This document shows, one piece after another, positions 17,235 to 25,477 of a stretch of 64,000 nucleotides of DNA. The position numbers were made by a program, and so were the translations under genes. The stretch is from JAZKID01 sp963714065 (GTDB lineage Bacteria; Pseudomonadota; Alphaproteobacteria; Rhizobiales; UBA4765). The DNA lies in the NCBI GenBank assembly GCA_963714065.1, contig OY970226.1, positions 930,001 to 994,000 on the forward strand, given 5' to 3'. Below the pieces are notes generated by a model. That model was not told the origin of the DNA and searched no databases. It saw only the letters and a list, made by a program, of their open reading frames with translations. The stretch's first letter is position 1, and each line of letters opens with the position of its first letter.

Positions 17235-17523
17235 GCTTGCCGTTCTTTTCTGCACGGCCGGCCTGCTCGCAGGCTGCAGCGATTATTTCGATCACAACGA
17301 TCATCTCTCGCCTTATTCGGGCGAGGCAATGGCCGCCAATCGCGTGGCGCAGATGGTCGACCCCTGGCCTGCCGCATCGGCATCGCCGAAATATGGCGCG
17401 AATGGCGAGCGCATGCAGCGCGCGATGAGCCGCTACAAGAGCGGGGAATCGAGCGCGAGCTCCACTTCTTCGTCGTCTTCCTCGTCATCTTCTTCGGGCT
17501 CTGCATCCGGCAGCACCAATTAG
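17215..17523 (+). CDS. Small Tad-locus lipoprotein (CpaD-like position)
   Basis: A 102-residue predicted lipoprotein, lipobox LLAGC at residue about 21 after a signal sequence (MRAVKLAVLFCTAG). It sits where cpaD normally stands, between secretin and CpaE, and overlaps cpaC. It is much shorter than typical CpaD (about 200 residues or more) and ends in a striking Ser-rich, nearly pure Ser/Gly run (residues about 77-102). It may be a CpaD replacement or pilotin, but I see no CpaD domain, so I leave the symbol blank. Confidence 0.75.
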   Translation: MRMRAVKLAVLFCTAGLLAGCSDYFDHNDHLSPYSGEAMAANRVAQMVDPWPAASASPKYGANGERMQRAMSRYKSGESSASSTSSSSSSSSSSGSASGSTN

Positions 17524-17572
17524 CTTCTCTTCAACTTCTCGATTATTGTCATGTAAGCCAGGACGTGAATGG

Positions 17573-18977
17573 TTATTGACTGGCTTCGTCCATAAGCTGC
17601 TGGGCAAGATAGGCGAAACCTAGCGCACGGCTTTCAGCCTGCTGATCCGGGGTGGAACCGCTGCCATGCCCGCCTTCGACCTGCTCGAAAAACAGGGCAT
17701 CATATCCCTTGCTTTGCATGAGCGCCGCCATTTTGCGCGCGTGCGCGGGATTTACCCGGTCATCGGTGCGCGATGTCATGAAGAAAATACGCGGATAGGA
17801 CCGGTTATCTTTTACATTCTGATAAGGCGAATATTTGGCGAGCACGGCACGATCCGCCGGCTTGTCCGGATCGCCATATTCCGCAATCCAGGAGGCACCG
17901 GGAGGAAGCTTGGTATAGCGCAGCATGTCCAGCAGCGGCGCTTCGCACAAGACGGCCTTATAAAGATCGGGCCGCTGCATGGCCACCGCACCGACCAGCA
18001 AGCCGCCATTCGATCCACCCTGAATGCCAAGCTGCTTCGGCGTCGTCAGTTTACGTGCAATCATGTCTTCGGCAACCGCGATGAAATCGTCATAGGCATT
18101 CTGACGCTTTGCCCCCAGCGCCGCCTGGTGCCAGGCCGGACCGAATTCGCCGCCGCCGCGAATATTCGCAATGGCATAAGCGCCGCCGCGCGCGAGCCAT
18201 GCTTTTCCATATGTGGCCCAGTACCAGGGTGTCAGCGAACTCTCGAACCCGCCATAGCCGTAAAGCAGGACCGGCATGGGTCCTTTGGCATCGCGTTTGT
18301 GAACGATGAAATAAGGCACCTTTGTCCCGTCGCGCGAGGTTGCCTCCACCTGCTCCGTCACAAGGCCTTCGGCATTAAAGCGCTCGGGCAGGCTTTTGAT
18401 GATGTTGAAAGCGGCACCGGGACCCGTTGCATAAAACAGCTTTGTTGGCGTGATGAAGTTTTCGGAAGAAAACATGACATCGCCCCCCAGCTCATCGACC
18501 GTTTCGATGGAAACCGCGCTGTTGTCGGCAACCGGCACATCCCGTGCCGTCCACGCGCCATCGGCAAAAGTGAATTCACGTAGCCTGCTGCGCACATTGT
18601 CGAGCAGGCTGACATAGAGAGCCTTTCCGCTTGCCGAAGCGGATTGGAATGCATCGCGCGGGCCGGGCCTATACAACACGCTGACCGGAGGGAGTTTACC
18701 CGATTTCAGAGCGGCCTCGAACGGGAAGGCAAAAAGCGCGCCTTGCGGGAGGATATCCACCTTGCCGCCAACTTGTTCCGTTTTAAATGGCTCGCGCAGC
18801 GAGACGATCATCTGTCCATCCAGCACATCCTCGAAGACCGCTGTCGACGGCAGGGGCAGTTTATAAGTCGTTCCATCAGGCGCGATATACGTATTTTCCT
18901 CGGTGTAAAAAGTCGGCAAGCGATTCACAAAAGAAAGACGCTCGCCTTTGATCCTGATTGCGAAAGGCGTGACACTG
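17573..18977 (-). pseudogene. Prolyl oligopeptidase (S9A), C-terminal catalytic part, cut off by an IS
   Basis: The catalytic half of a prolyl oligopeptidase-family serine peptidase. The nucleophile motif GGSNGG, the Asp in RTDDRVNP and the His in EGGHGSGS are all present, with VLLYGYGGFESSLTP before them. Removing the IS (18978-20912) and one 8-bp target copy restores a single frame that runs straight from the 5' part (…ETDVSV) into TPFAIRIKGERLSF here. The joined protein would be 709 residues, normal for S9A. So the break is due only to the insertion. As it stands the catalytic part has no signal peptide or native start. Confidence 0.92.
18970..18977. repeat. Left target-site duplication (TGACACTG)
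   Basis: Eight-base direct repeat flanking the IS element; the identical copy is at 20913-20920. Its presence inside the prolyl oligopeptidase reading frame marks the exact insertion point. Confidence 0.95.
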
Positions 18978-19049
18978 GGTAGTGCCCTAGTTTGAAATTA
19001 ACTACGATGTTCTAACATACGCTGGCTTATTTATGTTAGATATTAGGTA

Positions 19050-19268
19050 ATGACGACTCGTGGACCAAAAGGCGAGAAACGCCCCGGCAATGTAATCGGC
19101 GCTGCCGTGATGGTGGCGAAGATCGCCACCAAGGAAATCAAGGACGAAACCAAGGATCCTGCTGCCGTTTCGCTGGGCAGCAAGGGTGGCAAGGCGCGGG
19201 CCAAAAGCCTTTCGGATAAGCAGCGCAAGGAAATAGCCAAGAAAGGCGCAAAAGCCCGCTGGGAGTAA
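19050..19268 (+). CDS. Small basic passenger protein of the IS (GPKGEKRP family)
   Basis: A 72-residue Lys-rich protein: MTTRGPKGEKRPGNVIGAA at the N terminus, then a middle segment DPAAVSLGSKGGKARAKSLS and the end KEIAKKGAKARWE. Small proteins of this pattern are widespread in alphaproteobacterial genomes and are sometimes annotated as regulators or RNA-binding proteins, without known function. The Gly/Lys/Ala pattern suggests nucleic-acid binding (inference). It lies 72 bases inside the left end of the IS and reads inward. Its stop is 3 bases from the stop of the convergent membrane-protein gene. Confidence 0.75.
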   Translation: MTTRGPKGEKRPGNVIGAAVMVAKIATKEIKDETKDPAAVSLGSKGGKARAKSLSDKQRKEIAKKGAKARWE

Positions 19269-19271
19269 AGA

Positions 19272-19496
19272 CTACTTATCGAATTTGTTTTTAGCCCGCT
19301 TAAAACTATCCATCAAGTCGTCAACAGCGGTAGGGGCTGTAAAGGAATCGATCAGCTTTGTTAGTGCTTTCAGTGCGAGGGTAAGACCTAACCAACCGAA
19401 GATAAGCACTACCACTGGGAACTCGTGAAAACTCCAGGCTGCTATAAAAAGAACCGCTGCAACGAAGCCAAAAATTAAAAAGAGAAAAAACTTCAT
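19272..19496 (-). CDS. Small two-span membrane protein carried by the IS
   Basis: A 74-residue hypothetical protein with two hydrophobic stretches (FLFLIFGFVAAVLFIAAW, residues about 3-20; VVVLIFGWLGLTLALKAL about 28-45) and a charged tail ending DDLMDSFKRAKNKFDK. The start at 19496 has a clear ribosome site (GGGAG, 6 bases upstream). That site is complementary to the apical hairpin of the structured RNA in its own leader, so its translation may be controlled in cis (inference). I do not recognise the family. A transposon-borne membrane peptide of this size could be a toxin-like or regulatory passenger, but nothing proves that. Confidence 0.6.
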   Translation of the reverse strand: MKFFLFLIFGFVAAVLFIAAWSFHEFPVVVLIFGWLGLTLALKALTKLIDSFTAPTAVDDLMDSFKRAKNKFDK

Positions 19497-19529
19497 CTTA
19501 AACTCCCTCGATTGGTGATCGGAGAGTTA

Positions 19530-19660
19530 GAAAAACCTATCCTTTGGGAAGGTTCGCGCAAGTCTTTAGGCTTTCGCCCTGAACATGCACTTGCGCCTCC
19601 CCGACCATAATCGAGGAGTGCGAAGACGGTCCCACTGGCCGCCAAAGGATAGAGGTTTCT
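19530..19660 (-). ncRNA. Candidate structured RNA in the IS, weakly 6S RNA-like
   Basis: Read on the minus strand, a closing stem joins 19657-19642 to 19547-19534 (about 14 pairs with one bulge; CUAUCCUUUGG with CCAAAGGAUAG). Inside is an 8-pair apical hairpin (CUCCUCGA with UCGGGGAG, loop UUAUGG, 19618-19597), extended by CUUCGC with GCG-C-AAG. Segments GGCGGCCAGUGGGAC and AGUGCAUGUUCAG/AAGCCUAAAGACUUGCGCGA recall parts of E. coli 6S RNA (GCGGGCCAGU; GAGCAUGCUCGG; AAGCCUUAAAACUGCGACGA), and one long, bulged hairpin is the 6S architecture. It also forms the leader of the 19272-19496 gene, so a cis-regulatory element is an equal alternative. Confidence 0.45.
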
Positions 19661-19823
19661 ACGCCCCAAGACCTCATCAGATCTCATGGCTTTTATAAGC
19701 GGTCTTTATAAGAAAAGAAATAGCTGTTGTGTCGGCGCTTGCTGAATGATGTTTAACTTTAGTGGGCTTGAAAGGTTAATCTAAATTAGCTGTATTCAAT
19801 TAATGAGTCGTAATTCCAAAAAA

Positions 19824-19976
19824 CCAACTCACGCTTCAAAAAGAATTGGGGCAGAGAATAACCTCTGCCCCATAATGGCGGTGGATGACCGCTAACACAA
19901 ACCCGTCAGCCAGACGGAGAAAGGTTGGTATTAAATTTGGCTGGGTTGAAGGAAACGCATTCTTTCAACTCAGCCA
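19824..19976 (+). other. Train of consecutive hairpins upstream of the transposase
   Basis: Within 153 bases there are four clean stem-loops and one weaker one. They are: CCAACTC/GAATTGG (19824-19849, one mismatch); GGGGCAGAG/CTCTGCCCC (19848-19871, 9 pairs); GCGGT/ACCGC (19878-19892); CCGTC/GACGG (19903-19917); and a 13-pair stem with one G-U (19938-19950 with 19964-19976). No open frame crosses them. They lie 79 bases before the transposase start and could be a structured RNA, an attenuator that limits transposase expression, or transposase-binding DNA. Confidence 0.55.
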
Positions 19977-20054
19977 CTACTATAGGCTAACATACTCTAT
20001 TTGCTGGGAAATTGAAAGTTTTATTAGCTCTTTTTATACTTACCGACAAGCATA

Positions 20055-20903
20055 ATGACCAGTATGAATAAGTTGCCGCTTCATAAACGGGTGCAAATAC
20101 TTACTATGCTTTGCGAAGGCAGTTCCATGCGTTCGGTGGCACGGGTAGCAGATATATCGCCCGATACGGTTGCCAAACTTCTCGTCGATTCCGGTCATGC
20201 CTGCTCCGCCTTCCATGACCGAACGACTCGTGGTCTTAAGTGCAAACATATAGAGGCGGATGAAATTTGGTCATTCTGTTACAGCAAGGCAAAGAACACA
20301 CCTGATGGCAGCGACACGGCGGGCAGCATCTGGACATGGACTGCACTCGATGTTGATTCACGCCTTATTGTTTCATGGCTGGTTGGCAAAAGAACTATAG
20401 AACATGCCTACGTTTTCATGGACGACATTGCGTCGAGAATTGACGGTCGCGCCAGCATCACCACCGACGGTTTGAGAGCTTATGCCGACGCGGTGAACAT
20501 GAGCTTTGGACGTGATATCAACTACGGCCAGTTGGTCAAAGTATATGGCGAAGACCTGGGCGAGGACTATAAAGGCCGCAAGAGTGATTGCGTCGGCATC
20601 TACAAGACAGCCATCAGCGGTAAGCCCACGCATTTCAGCACGTCTTATGTCGAGCGGCATAATCTAACTATGCGGCAGTCGATGAGACGCTTTTCACGCA
20701 AGACGCTGGCGTTCTCGAAGAAGCTGGAAAATCATTGCCATGCCTTAGCTCTGTATTTCGTGTTTTATAACTTCGCTCGTATGCACAAGAGTCTGAGGAT
20801 GACACCCGCCATGGCCGCAGGCTTGACGGATAAGGTGTGGGAAATGGCCGATATAGTTAACCTAACCGATGAAAGGCTTGAAAAAGTTGAGCGTTCAAAC
20901 TAG
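20055..20903 (+). CDS. IS1-family-like DDE transposase
   Basis: 282 residues (a start at 20064, MNKLPLHKR, is equally possible). N-terminal helix-turn-helix (KRVQILTMLCEGSSMRSVARVADISPDTVAKLL), then a DDE core: IEADEIWSFCYSK with the first Asp, the second at ITTDGLRAYADAV, and the Glu in STSYVERHNLTMRQSMRRF. The end FYNFARMHKSLRMTPAMAAGL is typical of IS1-like transposases of alphaproteobacteria. It is a single uninterrupted frame, unlike classic IS1 with its programmed frameshift. It ends 9 bases before the IS right end and appears intact. Confidence 0.92.
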   Translation: MTSMNKLPLHKRVQILTMLCEGSSMRSVARVADISPDTVAKLLVDSGHACSAFHDRTTRGLKCKHIEADEIWSFCYSKAKNTPDGSDTAGSIWTWTALDVDSRLIVSWLVGKRTIEHAYVFMDDIASRIDGRASITTDGLRAYADAVNMSFGRDINYGQLVKVYGEDLGEDYKGRKSDCVGIYKTAISGKPTHFSTSYVERHNLTMRQSMRRFSRKTLAFSKKLENHCHALALYFVFYNFARMHKSLRMTPAMAAGLTDKVWEMADIVNLTDERLEKVERSN

Positions 20904-20912
20904 GGCACTACC

Positions 20913-20920
20913 TGACACTG
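20913..20920. repeat. Right target-site duplication (TGACACTG)
   Basis: Second copy of the 8-base target duplication; pairs with 18970-18977 and borders the IS right inverted repeat. Confidence 0.95.
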
Positions 20921-21645
20921 ACATCGGTTTCCTTGCCTTCCATGACGGTAATAGCTTGCGCAAGCGGGGTCGCCCTTTTCCATTTTTTCACGATGCGCGG
21001 ATAGCCCGACGTCGTCAGGCTGCCCTTGCCGAAATCGCTGGCAATCAAAACAGTATCCGCATCGGCCCAGGAAATTCTCGTCTTGGCTTCCGGAACCGTA
21101 AAGCCATCCTTGACGAAGGTTTTGGCAGTGACGTCAAATTCACGCACCACAATCTTGTCGCCGCCGCCCCGCGAAAGCTTGACAAGACAGCGCGTGTATT
21201 GCGGCTCAAGACAGTTGGCACTGCTGAAAACCCATTGCTCGTTTTCCGCTTTGGACAGCGCATCTATATCGATCAGCGTTTCCCAATCGGGTTTTTCGGT
21301 TAAATAGCCGGCAAGAGTTGCACGGCGCCAAAGGCCGCGCTGGTTTTTATCGTCTTTCCATAAATTGTAGAAATATTCGCCTCGAATCGAGCCCAGCGGA
21401 ATACGGTCCTTCGCTTTAAGAATGGTGGCCACCTCATCCCGCATGATCGCAAAGCGCGGATCTTTTTTAAGAATGGAAGCGGTCCGTTCGTTTTGCCCCT
21501 TGACCCATGCCTCGGCTTTTTCACTTTTGGCGTCTTCGAGCCATAGAAACGGATCTTCGATCGCCTGCGCAGACCCCAAACCCAAAAAAGCGCCGAACAC
21601 GACGCAAAGAAAAAAAGATTTCATCGAACTCTCCATCGACCGCAT
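20913..21645 (-). pseudogene. Prolyl oligopeptidase (S9A), N-terminal part, cut off by an IS
   Basis: The 5' half of the interrupted peptidase. The start is probably Met 8 (21624, MKSFFLCVVFGAFLGLGSAQA), which gives a proper signal peptide; an export role in the periplasm follows. The beta-propeller start is visible (EDPFLWLEDAKSEKAEAWVKGQNERT, then DRIPLGSIRGEYFYNLWKDDKNQRG). The frame enters the IS end and stops at once (20908). Joined to 17573-18977 it gives a complete gene. It is divergent from cpaE across a 150-base gap. Confidence 0.92.
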
Positions 21646-21795
21646 CGTTTTAGGTAAACAACTCCTTATTTATAGGCAAGTTTTATAAACCCGGCCGACC
21701 AGACGCCGATGCCAGAAAAATAAGATAAAATTTTAGTTTCCCGCCTAACCGCACCGTAATCTCCCTCGCTCATAATAGGACGGAAGGCTGGGATT

Positions 21796-23028
21796 ATGTC
21801 GGAAGTTTCAAACACAGTTTCGCGCGCCGGCGCGGCGACGGGCTTGGTGCTGAGCCGCGATAAGGCTTTGATCGAGGCGCTGAAAGCGGCCGTCGGCCAG
21901 CATCAGAGCGTACTCACCCTGCATTATATCGAAGGCAGTATCGAGGAACAGCTCGCCAATATCAATGTTGGGGCCTATTCGCTGTTCGTCATCGACACCT
22001 GCGCTTCAACGCATGAGGCGCTGCAGGCCCTGCAACGCCTGATGACCGATCTTCGCGGCGAAAAGCCGGTGATCGTGATTACGGAAACTTTCGACGAAAT
22101 CGTCGCGCGCTGGCTCTTGCAGATTCGCGTGACAGATTTCGCCTGCAAACCCATCAATGCGTCCGAGCTGATCAAAACCTGTCTGGGCCTTGTGCTCACC
22201 AAGTCGCAAAGCTCCGAGCGCGACGCGAATATTACGACCTTCCTTCCTGCCGCCGGTGGCGTCGGCATCACGACGCTCGCCATCGAAGCAGCCTTTCTGA
22301 AGCATACGGGAGGCAAGACCGGGCGCGCCTCGACCTGCATCGTCGATCTCAATTTCCAGAACGGTTCCTGCGCCGACTATCTCGACATGGAACCGCGGCT
22401 CGATTTATCGGAAGTTGAATCCCGCCCTGAACGGCTGGACCGGCAATTGCTGGAAGTTATGCTCAATTATCATTCGACAGGCATTGCCGTCATCGCCGCT
22501 CCCAACCGGCCGGCGGAAATGCGCTCCTTCGACGAAGCGCTCGTCACGCGCCTGCTCGATCTTGCAGCAAGCTATTTCGACCATGTCGTTATCGATATGC
22601 CGCGCACCTGGTTTGCATGGACGGATGCCGTGCTGAAGGGCAGCAACGAGGTGTTCGTCGTCACGGAGATGACGGTACCCGGCCTGCGCCATGCTCAACG
22701 ATTGGTTACTTCCATTGAAGAGCGCCTCAGCAATGCAGTGAAACCGCTTGTTATCGTTAACCGTTTCGAAGAGCGCAGCTTCGGCCCCGCGCTCAAACGC
22801 GCGGATGTGGAAGCAGCGCTGGGCGAACGCTTTGCGGGCACTGTGGGCAACAATTATCGCCTGGTACGCGAGGCCATCGACCGCGGCGTGCCGCTCGAAG
22901 CCGTCAAGGCCGGTAACTCCATATCAACCGAACTTCGAAAAATCATTCTTCCGGAGACCGTAAACAGCGCTTCTCAACCGAACGATAAAGGACTTGGCCT
23001 ACCCTTTAAGCGCCTATTTTCGCGCTGA
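21796..23028 (+). CDS. cpaE: Pilus assembly ATPase-like protein CpaE/TadZ
   Basis: MinD/ParA-like localisation factor of the Tad pilus. 410 residues: an N-terminal receiver-like domain (LVLSRDKALIEALKAAVG to FDEIVARWLLQIRVTDFACKPINASEL) and a C-terminal P-loop ATPase-like domain with a degenerate Walker A (AAGGVGITTLAIEAA, no GKT), as often in CpaE. DLNFQNGSCADYLDMEPRLDL and VIDMPRTWFAWTDAVL are family features. The gene resumes the tad run after the prolyl oligopeptidase; cpaF follows 17 bases later. Confidence 0.92.
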   Translation: MSEVSNTVSRAGAATGLVLSRDKALIEALKAAVGQHQSVLTLHYIEGSIEEQLANINVGAYSLFVIDTCASTHEALQALQRLMTDLRGEKPVIVITETFDEIVARWLLQIRVTDFACKPINASELIKTCLGLVLTKSQSSERDANITTFLPAAGGVGITTLAIEAAFLKHTGGKTGRASTCIVDLNFQNGSCADYLDMEPRLDLSEVESRPERLDRQLLEVMLNYHSTGIAVIAAPNRPAEMRSFDEALVTRLLDLAASYFDHVVIDMPRTWFAWTDAVLKGSNEVFVVTEMTVPGLRHAQRLVTSIEERLSNAVKPLVIVNRFEERSFGPALKRADVEAALGERFAGTVGNNYRLVREAIDRGVPLEAVKAGNSISTELRKIILPETVNSASQPNDKGLGLPFKRLFSR

Positions 23029-23045
23029 AGCAGGAGGGGTTTTCA

Positions 23046-24485
23046 GTGTCATTTTCGGGACGTTTTTCCGCGCGCGGTCCGGCGCCGGCTTCGCCGCCGG
23101 CCGAGCAGCCTGCTGAATCTGTTACGGACAAGCCGGTACCGGAAGCGGCACCGGCTGTGCCTGCACCCGTTGCTGCAGCCGAACCCGCAAGCCCCTTTCT
23201 CAAGCCAAAACTGCTCGAAGCGAAGGTGCGTCTGCACCGCAAGCTGATCGAGGAGATCAATCTTTCCGCGCTCGAAAAACTGCCGCAAGAGGAATTGCGC
23301 GCCGCCATCCTGCCGATCGTCTCGCAATATGTGCTGGCCGAACGCATTGCGCTGAACAAGGAAGAGCTTGAAACCTTCTTCTCGGAAATTCTCGACGAGA
23401 TGATGGGCCTGGGACCCCTTGAGCCGCTTCTGAAAGACGAAACCATCGCCGATATTCTGATCAACGGCCCCGACAACGTCTTCGTCGAGCGCAAGGGAAT
23501 GCTGGAAAAAACACAGGTGCGCTTCAAGGACGACGCGCATCTTTTGCGTATCATCACCAAGATCGTTTCAGCCGTCGGCCGCAGGGTCGACGAGTCTCAT
23601 CCTCTCTGCGACGCACGCATGCTCGACGGCTCGCGCTTCAACTGCGCCATCCGCCCTGTCGGTGTCGACGGCGCGCTGGTCTCGATCCGCAAATTCTCGA
23701 AGAAGAAACTGTCTTTGGAAAGACTTGTAGAGGTGAACGCGATCGCGCAGCCGATGGCCGACGTTCTGGCCGCCGCGGTGAAATGCAAGATCACAACCAT
23801 TATTTCTGGCGGTACGGGTTCGGGCAAGACGACGATGTTGAACGCGCTTTCTGCCTTCATCCCCGAGCACGAGCGCCTTCTCACCATCGAGGACGCAGCC
23901 GAATTGCAATTGCAGCAGCCGCATGTGGCGCGCATGGAAACACGCCCGCCGAATATCGAAGGCAAGGGCGAGATCCGCCAGCGCGATCTCGTGAAGAACG
24001 CGCTGCGCATGCGCCCCGATCGCGTGATCCTGGGCGAGGTGCGCGGCGAGGAAGCCTTCGACATGTTGCAGGCCATGAATACCGGCCACGAAGGTTCGAT
24101 GGCGACCATCCATGCCAACAATCCGCGCGAAGCGATTTCGCGCCTGGAGCAAATGCTCGGCATGTCGGCCATGCCGATGACCGTGTCTTCCATGCGCAGC
24201 CAGATCGTTGCCGCGCTGAAACTTGTCGTTCAGCTCTCGCGCCTGCCCGACGGCAAACGCCGCATCACCTCCATTGCCGAAATCACCGGCATGGAAGGCG
24301 ATATCGTGCAGATGCAGGAAATCTATAAATATACACGCACCAGTACCGATGCCGACGGCACCATTCATGGTTTTCACGCGGCGACCGGCGTGCGACCGCG
24401 CTTCCTGAATGAGCTGAAAGCGATGGGCATCGATTTCCCCGGCACTTATTTCGATCCCAGCAAGCCTCTCTCCAAGCCCGACTAG
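23046..24485 (+). CDS. cpaF: Tad secretion ATPase CpaF/TadA
   Basis: Hexameric ATPase that powers Flp pilus extension and retraction. 479 residues from a GTG start, with a Pro/Ala-rich N-terminal 60 residues. Walker A GGTGSGKTTMLNAL at about 260, Walker B region RPDRVILGEVRGEEAFDMLQAMNTGHEGSMATIHAN with the Asp and His boxes, and LTIEDAAELQLQQPHV before them, all standard for the GspE/CpaF family. The lead VRLHRKLIEEINLSALEKL is the CpaF N-terminal signature. Confidence 0.97.
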   Translation: MSFSGRFSARGPAPASPPAEQPAESVTDKPVPEAAPAVPAPVAAAEPASPFLKPKLLEAKVRLHRKLIEEINLSALEKLPQEELRAAILPIVSQYVLAERIALNKEELETFFSEILDEMMGLGPLEPLLKDETIADILINGPDNVFVERKGMLEKTQVRFKDDAHLLRIITKIVSAVGRRVDESHPLCDARMLDGSRFNCAIRPVGVDGALVSIRKFSKKKLSLERLVEVNAIAQPMADVLAAAVKCKITTIISGGTGSGKTTMLNALSAFIPEHERLLTIEDAAELQLQQPHVARMETRPPNIEGKGEIRQRDLVKNALRMRPDRVILGEVRGEEAFDMLQAMNTGHEGSMATIHANNPREAISRLEQMLGMSAMPMTVSSMRSQIVAALKLVVQLSRLPDGKRRITSIAEITGMEGDIVQMQEIYKYTRTSTDADGTIHGFHAATGVRPRFLNELKAMGIDFPGTYFDPSKPLSKPD

Positions 24486-24496
24486 GATCAAGCGTC

Positions 24497-25471
24497 ATGA
24501 ACATGCTCGACAAACTCGATCCTTCGCTGCTGATTGCCGTTGTCATCGGCACGGCTGTGGTGCTCGTGGTCGAGGCGCTTTACCTGCTTTTCTTCGTGCG
24601 CCGTTCCTATCGCACCTCCATCAACCGGCGCCTGACGATCGCGCGGAACGATGACAGCCGCGAGAATATCCTGCTGGCACTGCGCCGCGAGCGCGGCCTC
24701 TCCAGCGAAGGCCATTATCTCCTGCCTTTCATCAACTTCAACAAGCTGATCTTGCAATCCGGCCTTACGCTCGGCATTCCGAAGCTGATCGTCCTGTTTG
24801 CGGTAATCGCCGTAGCCTTCACCATTGCTGCTTTTATCCTGAGTAAAAATATTTTCGCCGCTCTCGGCGTCGCCGCCTTCAGCATGACATTGCTGCCCTA
24901 TTTTAGCTTGCGCTTCATGCGCGCGCGGCGGCATTCGGCTTTCGGCAAACAGTTTCCCGACGCAATCGACATTATCGTACGCAGCCTGAAAGCAGGCCAT
25001 CCCGTACCCATCGCAATCTCGATGGTGGCGCGCGAAATGCCCGATCCCGTCGGCACGGAATTCGGACTTGTCAGCGACGAGGTTTCTTTCGGCTCCGACC
25101 TCGAGACCGCGATGCGCAATCTGCTCTATCGTGTCGGCCAGGACGACCTACCGCTTTTCGTCACCGCGATTTCGATTCAAACGACGACGGGTGGAAATTT
25201 GGGCGAAATTCTGGGTAATCTGTCGCTCGTCATCCGCGAGCGCTTCAAGATGCGCCGCAAGATCAAGGCGATTTCGGCCGAAGGGCGCATCTCCGCCATT
25301 ATTCTTTCCGCACTGCCGCTCGTGGTTCTCGCCGCAGTACAATTGTCGTCGCCGAATTTTTACGGCGATGTCTGGCAGTATGACATGACGAAAATCGTCC
25401 TCGGTATTGCCGCCACATGGATGTTGCTCGGCAATCTCGTGATGATGAAAATGGTCAACTTCAAGATTTGA
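24497..25471 (+). CDS. tadB: Tad inner-membrane platform protein TadB
   Basis: One of two GspF-like platform proteins that couple CpaF to pilus growth. 324 residues: one N-terminal span (LLIAVVIGTAVVLVVEALYLLFF), a middle pair of spans (LIVLFAVIAVAFTIAAFILS), the T2SSF domain (FPDAIDIIVRSLKAGHPVP to IQTTTGGNLGEILGNLSLVIRERFKMRRKIKAISAEGRIS) and C-terminal spans. 11 bases after cpaF and 6 before tadC, so clearly one operon. Confidence 0.95.
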   Translation: MNMLDKLDPSLLIAVVIGTAVVLVVEALYLLFFVRRSYRTSINRRLTIARNDDSRENILLALRRERGLSSEGHYLLPFINFNKLILQSGLTLGIPKLIVLFAVIAVAFTIAAFILSKNIFAALGVAAFSMTLLPYFSLRFMRARRHSAFGKQFPDAIDIIVRSLKAGHPVPIAISMVAREMPDPVGTEFGLVSDEVSFGSDLETAMRNLLYRVGQDDLPLFVTAISIQTTTGGNLGEILGNLSLVIRERFKMRRKIKAISAEGRISAIILSALPLVVLAAVQLSSPNFYGDVWQYDMTKIVLGIAATWMLLGNLVMMKMVNFKI

Positions 25472-25477
25472 GCCGCC

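Larger units (their letters stand above)
18978..20912 (+). mobile_element. IS1-like insertion sequence with passenger genes and structured RNAs
   Basis: A complete 1,935-bp element. Ends are perfect 19-bp inverted repeats (GGTAGTGCCCTAGTTTGAA at 18978-18996; its complement at 20894-20912), with an identical 8-bp target duplication on each side. It carries a DDE transposase (20055-20903), two small passenger genes (19050-19268 plus, 19272-19496 minus), a compact structured RNA (minus, about 19530-19660) and a cluster of hairpins (19824-19976). The 8-bp duplication and the transposase look point to the IS1 family, ISMhu11-like, where longer single-ORF members occur. It cuts the prolyl oligopeptidase gene cleanly, and intact ends suggest recent insertion. 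Confidence 0.95.

Noticed and set aside
16440..17255. Long minus-strand frame over the cpaC gene
   Set aside because: It is the shadow of a GC-rich coding gene with strong CpaC features on the other strand; its own product has no family likeness and is rich in Arg and Ala.
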